This document shows positions 1 through 11,654 of a stretch of DNA of 64,000 nt, in pieces. The notes under the pieces were generated by a model that made no database searches, had not been told where the DNA came from, and saw only the letters and a program-made list of their open reading frames with translations. The translations under genes and the position numbers were made by a program. Source of the stretch: Combretum micranthum (taxonomy: Eukaryota > Streptophyta > Magnoliopsida > Myrtales > Combretaceae); contig JAMXBD010001097.1 in the NCBI GenBank assembly GCA_024138025.1, positions 62,001-126,000 on the forward strand, given 5' to 3'. Each line of letters starts with the position of its first letter. The first letter of the stretch is position 1.

Positions 1-2100
1 AAGGCAATAAAAAACCTTGTTTTCTTGTAGAAGAAATCGTCATGTGGCTAAATTGCCTTGCTGTTAGTATAGGTAATTTGATTAATACATGACCGCCAAT
101 GGCTATTTAAAGCTTTGATGATTGTTGTGTTTATTTTAGAGCATTATTTGTTGGTGTTTGGTCCTTTTTTCCCAGCAAGTAGATGATTTGCTCATTACTG
201 CCAAAGGTATATGTTTAAAGTTATAATTGGAGAAAAAAAAAGTTTCAGTTAAAGAAACAATTCACTGACCAATTTGAAATGAATGATTTGAAAACAATAG
301 AAACATTTTGGGCATGGATCTCCTGGAAATAAGGAATTTATCACCTACAAAAGTTACCTTGGGAAAGTCAAAACGTTTTGTGATGGAAAACAATAAATCT
401 ACAGACAGACAAAGCAATGGGAGATACGATGCGTATTCTAATCGCAAAGTATAGTTTCGTTAGATCAACAACTGGCCCATTGGTTGCAGTTCACTCATTG
501 GTATCACTATAAGGTTTTAGTTTCCATAGCATATGAAGCTATTGCAATTCCCATTGAATTTAGTCACATCCAACATCAAATTGTATCCGTGAAAACTGAA
601 AAGATGACGCATTCATATTGGCTAAATTATGTGAACTAGATGAAGAAATCTAATTCCTTGTGTTGTCCCTGCTAGAAAATTGCGCGGCTTACATTAGCTA
701 TAACATGGATTCACATGTACAATCAATGTCTTGCTGAAGGCTCCGCTGTAATTTAATAGCAGAACTTTCAAAATTCTCTTCCATTTTCATTGATCGTGCT
801 CCAGGTGCCATGGATGAGGTCGAATTAATTTCAATCACAATTTTCTTAACTCTAGACTTAAAAACTCTCAAATACATTACAAAACCTCTGCTTTCACTCT
901 CTCCCCACATAAACGCACCAATGTAAATCAGATAACCTAGCTTCCCTCACTCGTGTATCAGTGTTGGCTCTCAACATGTTTGCATATCTGTAAATGTAGC
1001 TATGTACATGCTTTGTGCTAAATGTGTTAATCTAAGTACAAATGCATATCTTTGTTAACTAAGTGATAAATTATTAGTTCATTAATGTTGGAAATTTTTT
1101 TTGTCCTCGATGAACGATAAGGAACACAGTCTCATTCGAAAAAGAGAAATCAAATGAGTGTCAAACATAACGCTTTCTAAAATTTTAGAAGCCTCTTTTA
1201 TGGACTTTTTTTTAAATAATTTCCTTTATGGACCATTGCAAATGCAATTTCAAAATTATCAATTAAGTATAAATACAAATTAAACTTTTAATGTGATGTT
1301 TCACCTTCCATAAGTTTCACAAATGTATAAAAGCCTTTTCAAACCTTTGCAATGACCCATATGGAGCTTTCGCAACATTCAGTTGTACATATATTTCACA
1401 AGTTATAGAATGATAAAACCACACTTTTGAGTTTTATTAGGATCATCCATCCATTTGATTGATGGTTTAAGGAATATATTTGATTTCCATCTATTCATAT
1501 ATATATATATATATATATATTAATTTCTCTTTATATCTTCACTTCTTCTACTTTGGTTACTCTCGATTTATTCAAAAAAAATATTTGCTGTCTCGAAAAT
1601 ACTATCTCTATCATGTCCCAGCCAATGGACACTTGATAAATAAATTTAAAACATAAAAATATTTCTAAAATAAAGCAAACATTTATTATCACTCCATATA
1701 TACGTGTCACGTTGGAATACAATGTTTGGGACAACAAAACTTTTTCCATTTATTTAGGTTATACATTTGTGGGATTAAATTATAGTGGGCTTAATTTTTT
1801 TTAATTAATGAAGACATATTGAAAATTTGGGAAAATCCCTTTTCAATTTATATTTGTCAACCCCAAAAGAAATGTTTTATTAGATAGAACTTTAAAATAA
1901 ATTATTGTTTTGAGGCAAAATAATGTTGATTTGTACATTTACATGGTCAAAGTGCTTTCTTTTATTTTATTTTCTAAATTTTTATTTTTTATATAGCCAA
2001 GACATTGGAATTTTAGGGATGACAGGAATTGTTTATTCTATGAAATCGAGATCAATTGTGCTTAGTTGTGCTTTTATTTATGCTTGATTCAAGGGATTTG
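1..2100. other. Unassigned AT-rich DNA
   Basis: No gene, RNA gene or transposon end is recognisable here. Short open frames on the minus strand (about 262-447 and 698-910) have no family signature, and I do not call them genes. A short (AT)n microsatellite lies at about 1497-1520. The first bases contain a splice-acceptor-like TTTTCTTGTAG followed by a GT about 40 bases on, so a small exon cannot be excluded, but nothing supports one. Confidence 0.5.
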
Positions 2101-3730
2101 GTAATTAATTTATAAATATGTTCCTTTTAGGTGACTAAGGACAAATTAAGAACACTTAGTAACACTTAGTGGGAGAGATAAATCAATTTTAAGTTCAAAA
2201 ATAGCAAATCAAGGCTTGCATTGTGCCTGTGATACTCGCACTAATCAATGCGGATGAATTATGAGGCCAATCGTGAGCATGAGAAGAAGAGGAGAACATG
2301 AAGCTACCAAGATCACAGCCCGTATCCTAGTTGTGATCGTGCTTGCATCCTACATTCCAGGCTTAGATTGAGGCCATGATGGGTTTTGTAGTTTCTTGCT
2401 ACACATATCACTTCCCCTATTATAGCCGTGATCATAAAATAATACCTATTCTATCTAATCTATCAAGTGCTACATCACGACTATGATAAGGATTTAATCT
2501 TTGTGCCAGATTGATTACGAGCTGTGTAATAGCCATGATTTGCCTTGGATGCTTGATTTTTAGGACATCACCACTTGAGCAATGGCCATGATGGACGGGG
2601 TGATTTGTATATTTTCCATGCTAGAAATGAAAAAACTACTTCTTAGAAAAGGGTAGAGGCCAATTAAGACGAGAAGAAGATGTCTGCATGTCTACTAACT
2701 TAAGGACTATAAATAGATGACACATATCATCAGATTAAGTATTAAATCATTGTTATAATCACCAAACTAGTACAATATAGTTTTTCTATGTAAATAGTAC
2801 CTATTCATAGTTTCTTTATTATTGCACCATCTTATAATGAATTCTTTGGAGATTCTCGAGGGGGAATGAATAGGAACACATTGTACTTTGTGTAGCAAGT
2901 ATTCAAGATTGTGTAAGTGAATAAGGTTATATTCATGTTCCTTTATCGTATCTTCTGTTTATTTTATATTATGTTGATGTTTTCTATGATGCATGAGTAA
3001 TTTAATTAGGCTTGCAACACCATAGATTAGCATGCACTAGCACGAATTTTGCATAAAATCATTGTAGAATTTCTTAATTCTTACATTTGTTGTTCATGAA
3101 TCCAAATTCTATATAGTGCATGATAAAGGGTTAGGTTAGATTTATTTGGGAAAGCTAGAGAAATCATCCTGTCGAATAAATCTAGGCTATAGGAAGAGGT
3201 TACTCTTGATTCCAAAGATAGAATTTTGAAATCTCCACATAAAAATGATATTTACGTGGAATTCTTGGACTTAACTCAATCATAATCTGCTATTAACCTG
3301 GAAGAGATTCTAGTGGATAAGACTATGGTTAGATGTTAGTGATCTTAAGAAGGACATTAGTTTAATTGTCAAATTCTACAGTTAAGGAAATAAATGATGC
3401 TAATCTCTTATGTTTAATATACATGTTAATGTCATTAGTGGAGCAAGTCTATATTTTTGTCATGTTCTACATTAGTTAGTTAATTCAATATTTACAATAG
3501 TGAATTGTTATTTTTAGGACTTAAGTAGTGTAACTAATAACATAGAACTCACTTATTTAATTTGTTTGGCTAGATAATAACTAAAAAGGTGAGTACGGGT
3601 ACTTATCAATTCTTATGAAGATGATCCTATACTCCTCTTACATATTGCATATGATAGGTGCACTTGCCTAACATTGAACAATTAGTAGGAAAGAGATCAT
3701 ATGATTTTTATTTTATAAAACTAAGTCAAA
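2100..3730 (+). repeat. LTR-like remnant, Athila/Tat type
   Basis: This stretch parallels the LTR at 5210-6977. Both contain an 'AAATCATYCTKTYGAATAAATCTA' type block (about 3160-3182 and 5969-5991), a 'TTGGCTAGATAAT' block (about 3566 and 6430) and a 'GTAGGTGCRCTTRCCTAA' type block near the end (about 3655 and 6873). The 2290-2600 part is rich in short imperfect palindromes around CCATGATCG/ATCACG. No primer-binding site follows it, so it looks truncated. Both boundaries are approximate and the family name is inferred from the neighbouring copy. Confidence 0.45.
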
Positions 3731-5209
3731 AATACACCACCAAGGGACTCAAAGAGGAAAAAATGGATTTCAAGATTCCACCATGATACTTTTAAGATGT
3801 AGGGAAATTAGTGAACGAGTTTATTGTCAAAAATAAAATCGTATGGGATACACATATAGGGTATGACAAAAGGCTCTAAAAACCAATGGCTTTTAATGGT
3901 TAGAGACAATAGTAAGGTTGTCTAATGGTGAGAGTGGTTATCACCATTTGTGCTAAATTTGAAATTAGTCAGAAAGTTCAAATGGCATAAGGGATTTGCT
4001 AATCAAAATAATTACAAGTGTTGTTTGTAAGTAAAGCAAGATTAGTTTTGTAATCACTTGAAGGAGAAACTTTTGTTGTGCGGATTATCTTCATATTTTT
4101 TATGTGCACTACTATTTATTCATTTATTCAAATAATCTCAAATATCCCTAATATTTAACTAAGACTAAATTAGAATAACAATATTTAACATGGAATTATA
4201 TGCAAATTTGAATATTTAACTTCTTAAATTAATAAGAATTAATTTTATTAATAAATATATATCAAATTACATAATTATAAGTGATTGAATATTTAAAGTA
4301 TCAAGTATAAAAACTACATGTGATTGAATAGAATTAAGGTATACATGACAAGCTAAGATTTACATGATAACCTAAGGGTATTTTAGTAATTAACCTAGTT
4401 TACTAACTAAAATCACATACATAGACCTTGATTTTCTCTCTCCTCTCCCATTTCCTCATCAACAAGTTTCCTAAACCTTCATTGCTCTCTTTATCTTCTT
4501 CTATAAGCCACTCTCCCAAAACTTCTCTTACAAATTTCTCACTTAATCTTTTTCTACAAGTTACCATTCTCTCTTTAAAAAACCTAAATACAAAAACTTA
4601 TTTGTCTCTCTAGAAATCTACACCTAATCTAACAACAAAATGAAGGAAAAAAATTATAAAATAAGAGGTGTTTGGGAAATAATAGAAGCATCAACAAATT
4701 GTATGCAAACTATTGTAGTAGTGGTCCTAAATGTAGTGCTGCATATGGGAGCGCTGCAGTACCATATTATTATTTAGCACATGCTCAATGGAGAGTGTTT
4801 GTAAAGATCAGTAGTTTAATATTGTAGGGTTAAATTTATATTACTTTTCTTTTAGAAACTTATATGATCTATATTACTTTATGTTCATATTAAAATTGTT
4901 GACAAAACAATCCATTCATTATATATACATATATATATGGAGGAATTTATTAATAGATTTACTGATCACGTTTTAATTACGTAAATGATGCTAGAGGACA
5001 TTAGCATTTGATGGTAACTTCATTTAAAGTATCAATGTTTTAAATGGTTAAAAAGAGAAATCAAAGTTTTGTAAAGTGGATTGATAAGTAATATTTACAA
5101 TATTTAAATCAAAGGAATTTGTGCTTAATATGCTTGGCTATTTTACAAAATTCCCATAAAATTGTGTCATTATTGTTTAAATTGTTATTTTTAGCTTCTT
5201 TAAGCCTTA
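3731..5209. other. Unassigned DNA with a pyrimidine-rich block
   Basis: AT-rich sequence without a recognised gene. At 4430-4620 the plus strand is strongly CT-rich, like the leader downstream of plant LTR promoters; the open frame across it is low-complexity and I reject it as a gene. Short AT microsatellites occur near 4920-4940. Confidence 0.4.
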
Positions 5210-6977
5210 AAGATAGAGTAGATTTGATTACAGATTAGAGAAAAAACAACAAAAACATGCAATAGAGGCATGAATCATGCCCCTATGATTAAAACTGAGG
5301 ATCCTTGAAGACAATACAAACAAGTTAACTGTGCTTCAAGTCGTGCTTGTTGTTAACACTCACAATCTTCACTAAGTAAGCTACGAACAAAGAAGAAAAT
5401 AATCAAAGGCCATTCATGCCTATGATCTCACCTGCGGATCTACCCTTGGTGCAATCTCCAGCGCATGCATGGAAAATCTGATAAAGTTTGTTATAATGAA
5501 TTTGCCACGTTAGCAATAAAGCCTTCATTATTTCCACACCCGATGTTAATAAATAGACGTGTATAGCAGGATAAAAAGAGGAATTACCATACCATCATAA
5601 CGTGTAAATATACTAACAGAATAGAATGGAGTAATGAGGGAATTTCCAGTAGGAGAAACTCTATTTCACTAGAATTCTAGCTCTTTTTGCTGCTCGAGTT
5701 TATTTGCAAGATTCCAAGCTTCAATAGGTGATATCTGTCTTCATTCTCAATTGTTTCTCTGGAATTCGTGCTTTAATTTGTTAAAATCCATGGAAAAATA
5801 ATTGTTAAATCTAGGTTTGTGGATCCAAGACTTGATTTGTGTTATTTCAAATGTGCATCAATTGAATATTGTTGAGTGCTTTGTAATTAATAGCTTGAAC
5901 TTGAATTTCATGGGTTTATGTGTGTGCACCATGTAAATTCATATATGAATTCATCCAAATAGATTAAGAAATCATTCTTTTGAATAAATCTAAGCTGTTA
6001 ATAAGGTCGCTCATAACTTTTGGAGATAGAAGTGGTGAAATTTTCTATCACTTGATCAAAGATTCACTAAAAGTGTTTTTTTTTTTTTCAATCAAATGAT
6101 TCTTGAACTTAATGCAAATATAGATTTCTAATGGATTGTAAAGAGATTTCAGTTGTTTAATCTAAATTTAGAAGTTAATGACAATTGAGAGAGGCATTAA
6201 CATACCTTAGTAAATTTAACAGTACAAATATACTCAATAAAGAACTCATTGAGTTTGTATTTTAAGAAATCACATGATAGAGGCTTAGTGACATATGATC
6301 TAGCTATTTCCTTGCAATTAAACTTATCTTTTAGAATTTACCATTAGAGCATGTATATAAGTAGTTTTAAATCTATAAATATTAGATTAATTTGTAAATA
6401 TTTGCATTTTATGTTCTGCTGAATTCTTCTTGGCTAGATAATATATTAAGAGTGAGTAAGGTAGATGCTAATCATCCCTAATGAATATGACCTAATTTTT
6501 TTGAGTAAATTACATAGGAAGGTCATCATATTAGGGGGTCGGTTTATTTTAGGCCACAACGTTTTGAAAAATTCAAAAGAGGTTGCAACATTAATGAGTA
6601 AGTTCAGTTTAAGTCATAGCATTTTTTAGTGGTTCAAAAAGGGATCCCAATGTTTTATAGAAATTGGTCAATTGAGGTCATCATTAGTACATGTCGGTAG
6701 GAGAAATATTTAATTAAAACTAGAAAAAAAAAACTCTTCTTTTAAGGCACATTAACGTGTATCAATAAGAAAAATATTTAACTTTTCGAGACGTTGTAAC
6801 TTAAAATGAACTTACTCCTAAATATTATCACCTTTCGGTGTAATTTACCCAATGTTTGTTATGCTACTTTGGTAGGTGCGCTTACCTTAAGTGGAATTGT
6901 GACAAAGCTAAACTAAGCATATTAGCCTTTTTATAAATTTTCAAAACTTCGGCTTCATGTTTTCAAAGCCTAGATCA
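5210..6977 (+). repeat. Degenerate 5' LTR, Athila/Tat-like
   Basis: Assigned as the 5' LTR because a degenerate primer-binding site of the type used by the Athila/Tat/Ogre gypsy lineages follows at 6985-7002, then gag and protease traces. It resembles the remnant at 2100-3730. A MITE at 6503-6850 interrupts it. The left edge is not defined (no clear TG end or TSD found) and the right edge is placed at a CA just before the primer-binding site. Confidence 0.5.
6503..6850. mobile_element. MITE with terminal inverted repeats, Mutator-like
   Basis: The left end reads GAGTAAATTACATAGGAAGG and the right end reads CCTTTCGGTGTAATTTACCC, imperfect inverted repeats of each other. The flanking nine bases (AATTTTTTT and AATGTTTGT) match at seven positions, which fits a decayed 9-bp Mutator-type TSD. 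GGGTAAATTAC termini are common on plant MITEs. The insertion splits LTR sequence whose two sides continue in the related remnant at 2100-3730. No coding capacity. Confidence 0.6.
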
Positions 6978-6984
6978 AGTTTTA

Positions 6985-7002
6985 TGATGCCTTTGCTGGG
7001 GA
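6985..7002 (+). other. Primer-binding site, Athila/Tat type (degenerate)
   Basis: Reads TGATGCCTTTGCTGGGGA. By eye it matches 14 of 18 positions of the TGGCGCCGTTGCCGGGGA site typical of Athila/Tat/Ogre elements; three of the four differences are G-to-A or C-to-T. It marks the junction between the 5' LTR and the internal region. Confidence 0.65.
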
Positions 7003-7152
7003 GTACCACTAAATTCATTCTTAATGAAGCTCAATACAACACTATTGAAAGCTTTAAGTTTATTATTCTAGTTGCCTATATATTTTGATTAAACTAGTCT
7101 AGCTTAAGTCTTTTCTATTTGATCTTCTGTTTTGTTTTATTTTTCCTTAAGT

Positions 7153-7617
7153 ATGGAGAACGACGGAGTTTCTAATATCATTCAAACACTTGAAGAAATC
7201 TCATTAGGGACTAATAGAGGTGTAGTAGGGAATTTTTGTTTGAATCTTTTCGACCTATATAGGTGTTACTATATACCTTTTTGGCAAAATTTGATGTAGT
7301 CTCATCCAAATATGGCTTGGAATTATCATTAAACTCGGAATTCTTACCAGCGATATCCAAATTTTTAGCAAAGGTATTGTCCTTATAGAGTTCAACCACA
7401 AAGATCATGTTTAGAGGGATTTTTTTTTTCATTTATAAAGAACTCCAAACTTTATTATCGTTAAATGAAGATAGTACTCAAAAGCCATGAGAACTCCCTA
7501 AAAAATTCAGAGATTCAAATGAACCAAGATGGAACAATTCTTATTGAAGAACCTAGAGAGAAAATTTATGTAATTACGTTGAGAAGTGGGAGAGAACTGT
7601 AAGTTCAAGAGGAAAGG
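7153..7617 (+). pseudogene. gag, 5' part, Athila/Tat-like retrotransposon (broken)
   Basis: A degenerate gag region starts near an ATG at 7153 and is full of stops and frame changes. The clearest trace is the segment 7570-7599, which reads VITLRSGREL, the conserved 'A-I-T-L-R-S-G-K/R-E-L' box that precedes the protease region in Athila/Tat gag proteins. A few codons later the frame is interrupted by a solo LTR whose 5-bp TSD (AAAGG) lies inside gag; the same frame (a lysine/glutamate-rich stretch) resumes at 9570. The element is dead. The lineage call rests on this box, the protease downstream and the primer-binding site. Confidence 0.6.
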
Positions 7618-9564
7618 TGTAATATAAAGATAAATAAATTATAAAAAAAGGAAAAATATGTCATTTGAAATAAAATAAAAGGGTTTTATGGTTAACCCTA
7701 ATAAATAATATAAATATTATTATTAAATGGCAGAGACAATTTAAGGACGGAAAATTTGCAATTGAAGGCTGACCATTTAGTCTACCCGCCTAACTTTCTA
7801 CACTGCCGGCATAGGACCTTGCACCACTGGCTTACTGTCGGCCTATATGTTTAAAAAACAAATCTGAGAGCTTTAGGCCGCTAACCTTCTTTACCTACTT
7901 ACAACATACGAATTATATATATATATATATATATATTAGGGTTTTCTCATGCCCTTCAAATAAATCCTTAACCTAGCTCTTTTTCACAACTCATTCCTAA
8001 CCTATAGAAACCTCTCAAAACTCTCTCTATCTAAAATCCTTGCTTTAAAGGAGATCAAGAATCAAAATCAAGGTAAGCTGATCTCTTGAATTTATTAGAG
8101 ATTTAAAGGAAAGAATCTCTCTCTAAAATGTTCTTTTGATCTCAAAAGGAGAATTGGAGAGAAACTCTATTTTCATTGAAGATTTGAGTTTTTGTTGATC
8201 AAGAATAATCAAGAATCAAGATCCAAGGTAAGTTAGTGTTTCATATCATTGCGATATACAAAGAAGTGATTTCTTTTTGAATTTGGTCTGATTTTCGTTA
8301 AAAGGAAATTCTAGGGTTTATAGGAGTTTTTGGAGAGACTCTATATTTTAGAGACTTTGTGATTCTATAATCAAGAAAACAGGTGAGATTGATTCTTTAA
8401 TCCTTTTGATTTTCTAAAAATTTGATATTTTGTTAAATTATCGTATTGATTGATAGAAGTCAAAATTACTGGAAAAATTTGGAAAAAATCCCAAAACTTT
8501 GGTGTTTGAGGATTTTGTGATTTTTCAATCAAAGGAGAAAGGTGTGGAAATATATTTTGTTGAGATTAAGGTTTTAAGTGAAGTTTGGATTAGATTTATT
8601 TTATGGAAGACATGTAATGAAACATGTTTTATTTATGCGATCAGGTTTTGTGAAATATGAGTTCTATTCCTTGAACTTGATACAGGTATGACCTTACCAT
8701 GTTTATTGATTGTGCTTGTAGGCTTAGAATTGTAAACTTAACCTAATATTATTTGACTTTAATTAAATCATTTGTTATTTTTGATTGGCTATGGTTAGTA
8801 AAAACCATGCAGAGTGTAATACTAACATTAGTAACTTAATGATCCTTGTGTAGTGTTGTCCCGAGTAAAGTTGCATCTGGAGATGATTCTGATAGTTTAG
8901 GAGTAGTGCGAGTACGGCACCTCGGGTGTGTAGGAGATTCCCAACACCATATATGTATATATTATCTACTTTCTATATTAGTTGTTTTCAAGGAGTCTTG
9001 AGATACTCTGGTTAGGTGCAAATGATCTTAGATTATGTTGTTTGTTGACTAATCAAAGATAATATGTTTGTTGCATTAGTTATTAAGTTGTATGTGATTT
9101 TGCTTACTGTTTGTTCATGTGTATGTGTTTTGAATTTCGTATACTAGGCATTTTTGCTCATTCTTTTATCTTTTTCAAGAACAGGTAAAGATCCAATAAT
9201 ATATGATTTATCGGGTTATGATGTGTTCATGGACTATAGGGAGAGTGATAGTGGAATGTATTATCCTGATTATATTTAGATTTTTTTAGATTGGAGATAG
9301 TGGTTTGGGAAGAACATATGATGTTCTATTCAGTATTTGAGATTTTTAATGTTTTAAGGATTTTCATATTATGTTTTTAGTTGGTTTTTTAGTTCATGCT
9401 AATGGATGATGTAAGGAAGTTTTATTTTTCTTAAGTATTAATGTTACCTTATTAAGAGCAATTTATGTATATTTGTGGATTGGAGGAATTTTATAGCCTT
9501 AGCGTGTTGATCTTTGATAACGGCTCATGGCAGGCTGATAACGCCTTTAGGTTTGGACATTACA
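7618..9564 (+). mobile_element. Solo LTR (1947 bp), Ty3/gypsy-type, TSD AAAGG
   Basis: Starts TGTAATATAAAG, ends GGACATTACA, and is bounded by perfect 5-bp duplications AAAGG (7613-7617 and 9565-9569). No internal region is present, so it is a solo LTR left by LTR-LTR recombination. It has an (AT)n/TATA-like region at about 7912-7937, GC-rich GCCGGC/GTCGGCC words at about 7780-7890, CT-rich leader sequence, two good splice-donor-like sites (GT at 8073 and 8228), and an acceptor-like TTTTTCAAG ending at 9179 followed by a conserved acidic frame. It is inserted in the gag of an Athila/Tat-like element. Confidence 0.9.
9184..9279 (+). other. Conserved acidic mini-reading frame inside LTR
   Basis: After an acceptor-like pyrimidine tract (CTTTTTCAAG, or CAG ending 9184) a 31-codon frame ends in TAG. 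It contains IIYDLSGYDVFMD and then acidic residues with DSG. The counterpart in the LTR at 49210-51372 contains IVYDLSGYDLFFD and also DSG, though the surrounding LTR sequences differ strongly. The frame has no ATG of its own near its start, so if translated it would be a spliced downstream exon or part of a longer leader frame. That role is inference. Confidence 0.45.
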
Positions 9565-9569
9565 AAAGG

Positions 9570-10315
9570 AAGAAGGATGGTGAGAGGAATGAAATTGAAA
9601 AGAAGAAGAAGAAGTTGTAAAACAAAAAGAAGATAAAAGCAATTAAGACAAAAGAAGAAGAGAAGAAGGAGACACCTCCTGTTAAAGCATATAAACTACC
9701 CTTACCTTTCCCGGCAAGAGCTTAAAGGAGAAGAGATGAATTGCAATGTTAGAAATATTTGGAGTTATTCAAACAACTCCATAAAAAATTGCCATTGTTT
9801 GAAGCTCTATCATCAATGCCAAAGTATGCAATATTTCTCAAAGAATTGCTATCCAACAAGAGAAAGTTAGAAGAGATATATATGGTGACACATGGGAAAG
9901 AATGTTTAGCTGTTCTCCTCAACCAACTTCCAAGGAAAATGAAAGATCCAGGTAGCTTCCTTATACCATGCTTAATTGGGAATTTGCCTATCGAGAAAGC
10001 ATTGTTGATTTAGGAGCCAGCATAAATTTAATGCCATATAGTATCTTTAAGAAGTTGAGACTAAGGGAACTGATGGTTACTATAATGAGTCTTCAACTTG
10101 CTGATAGGTCCACTAGATATCTAAAGGGGATTATAATAGATGTGTTTGGTAAAGTGAAGGATTTTATACTCCCTATTGATTTTGTAATCATAGATATGGG
10201 TAAGAGTGTTGATGTGCCTCTAATTTTGGGAAGACCATTCCTAGCTACTGTAAGGGATGTTATAGATGTTAAAAATGGAAAAATAGCTTTACATGTTGGG
10301 ATGATGAGATGGTGA
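9570..10315 (+). pseudogene. gag C-terminus and aspartic protease, Athila/Tat-like (broken)
   Basis: Continuation of the interrupted gag into protease. After a Lys/Glu-rich linker, the 9759-10000 frame reads a gag C-terminal region (motifs KKLPLFEALSSMPKY and RKLEE, then DPGSFLIPCLIGN). A frame change near 9990-10000 leads into the protease, with the catalytic-type DLGASINLMP box at 10007-10036, LQLADRS, and ILGRPFLAT near the C-terminus. The DLGA box is conserved, so damage is mostly upstream stops and the frameshift. No reverse transcriptase follows; the copy is truncated at about 10315. No complete protein can be made. Confidence 0.75.
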
Positions 10316-10659
10316 ACAATGATGATGATTGTTTTATATCTTAGACCAAATCAATTTAAAACTCAGTTATATACCCAAACCATAATTTATTTTTTAGTCT
10401 AATTTATTTTTATAAAAATAATCATACATAATTGAGTCGAGCTTGAACTTATTGAGTATCAATTTGGGTCAAGTTTAAGCTCACAAATCAAAGCTCGATC
10501 AAGTTTAAGTTAAGTTTTGAGCTTCGAGTTTACATTTGAGCCAAATTCAAGTTTAGTACTGTATTGTCTCGACTCGACTCATTTACAACCTTATTCCACC
10601 CATGTAAACAAAATTCTAACATCGATAAGGCTTAGCATTAGTAAAATAAATAGCTTTAA
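10316..10659. repeat. Degenerate GAGCTCG/AAGCTCG-rich repeat
   Basis: Contains many short words such as GAGCTTGAAC, AAGCTCGATCAAG and TCGACTCGACTC in AT-rich DNA. This composition is common in small plant DNA transposon remnants with 'GAGCTCGAGC' repeats. No clear terminal inverted repeats or TSD were found, so the type is uncertain. Confidence 0.3.
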
Positions 10660-10790
10660 ATAAGTCAATGGTCTTATAGCCTAGTGACATCACCCCTGGT
10701 CTTTCAAGTAAGAGGTACTAAGTCCGAATCCCCCTTTCTTGTTGTAATGACTAAAATAAAGATCAAAGCCTCAAATAGAAAAAAGTCAAA
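10660..10790 (+). mobile_element. tRNA-derived SINE-like element
   Basis: Contains a box-A-like word TAGCCTAGTGA at 10677-10687 and a box-B-like word AGTCCGAATCC at 10721-10731, spaced as in an RNA polymerase III type 2 internal promoter (box B consensus GGTTCRANNCC, one or two mismatches). The text between, 'CATCACCCCTGGTCTTTC', and after, CCCCTTTCTTGTTGTAATG, resembles the 5' part of plant SINEs. It does not fold convincingly into a tRNA. Ends are approximate; no TSD confirmed. Confidence 0.5.
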
Positions 10791-11654
10791 ACCCTAAACA
10801 TCAAAATCTTCTTTTCCTATTTTAACAATTTCAAGTCAAAACCCTGAATAACAAAAGCCTCTTTTCATTTTTCAACAATATAAATGAGATCAAACATAAC
10901 TTCCAAGTGTAAAAATTAGCAACAAGGAATTAAAGAGGCGAGTATCATACTCCTCAATAATAAGAAATCTTAAGTGTCATATTCCACAAAATCTCTATCA
11001 AGTTTCTTCCTTTTTTTAACCTTTTATGAGTTTATAGTATTTCGTTACACTCATTTTTATATTAATTTTTATTTTTGAAGATTAGTTTGCATTGCTAGTA
11101 TGTGAACAACAATGAAAAATCATGTAACTAATAGTGAAAATTCATATGAATGAAGTAATAAAAAATAAATATTAAATATAAATCATAAAAAATAAGTTTC
11201 GACAACAAAGAAAAGACATGTAAAGTAGAGAAAAGAAAAATTTATGTTATCGTGGAAATAATGAATAGAGGGAGAAAAATATATGTAGAATTACTTTTAA
11301 GGAAAAAAGACAAGTAAAATTGGATAGGAAAAGAAAGGATTAGAATTGTACATATCCAGTTCATCATTCGAAACCATATTTCATCTCGGATCTAATAAAA
11401 TAGGATGAATTGTTGAGATGGTATTTTGTAAATACGTACTTATTTTGAATATATTAACTATTTTTTTTTTATTTTCCGATCACCTAGAAGGGACCAAAAA
11501 AAAAGAAAAAGGAAAAAATAAGAACCTTAAACGTATTAACATTCTATTGCAAGTGAAAAAGTGACTATATAATACAGGTCAATTCTTAGTGATTCCAGTG
11601 TAAAATTTCCCATAATGGATGGATAATGAAAGAATAGATTTGTCAAAGACATTG
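10791..11654. other. Unassigned AT-rich DNA
   Basis: No feature recognised. A short phrase with 'AAAACCCT' and TCAAGTCAAAACC is repeated twice near 10770-10860. The last five bases (CATTG) are the left TSD of the following solo LTR. Confidence 0.4.

Noticed and set aside
698..910. Minus-strand open frame of 70 codons near the window start
   Set aside because: Composition is protein-like but there is no recognisable motif, splice support or second copy.
9968..10315. Host aspartic protease-like gene
   Set aside because: The DLGASINLMP and ILGRPFLAT motifs are those of Athila/Tat retrotransposon protease, and gag motifs lie directly upstream.
10677..10740. tRNA gene
   Set aside because: Box A and box B words are present but no acceptor stem or cloverleaf could be paired, so a SINE is the better reading.
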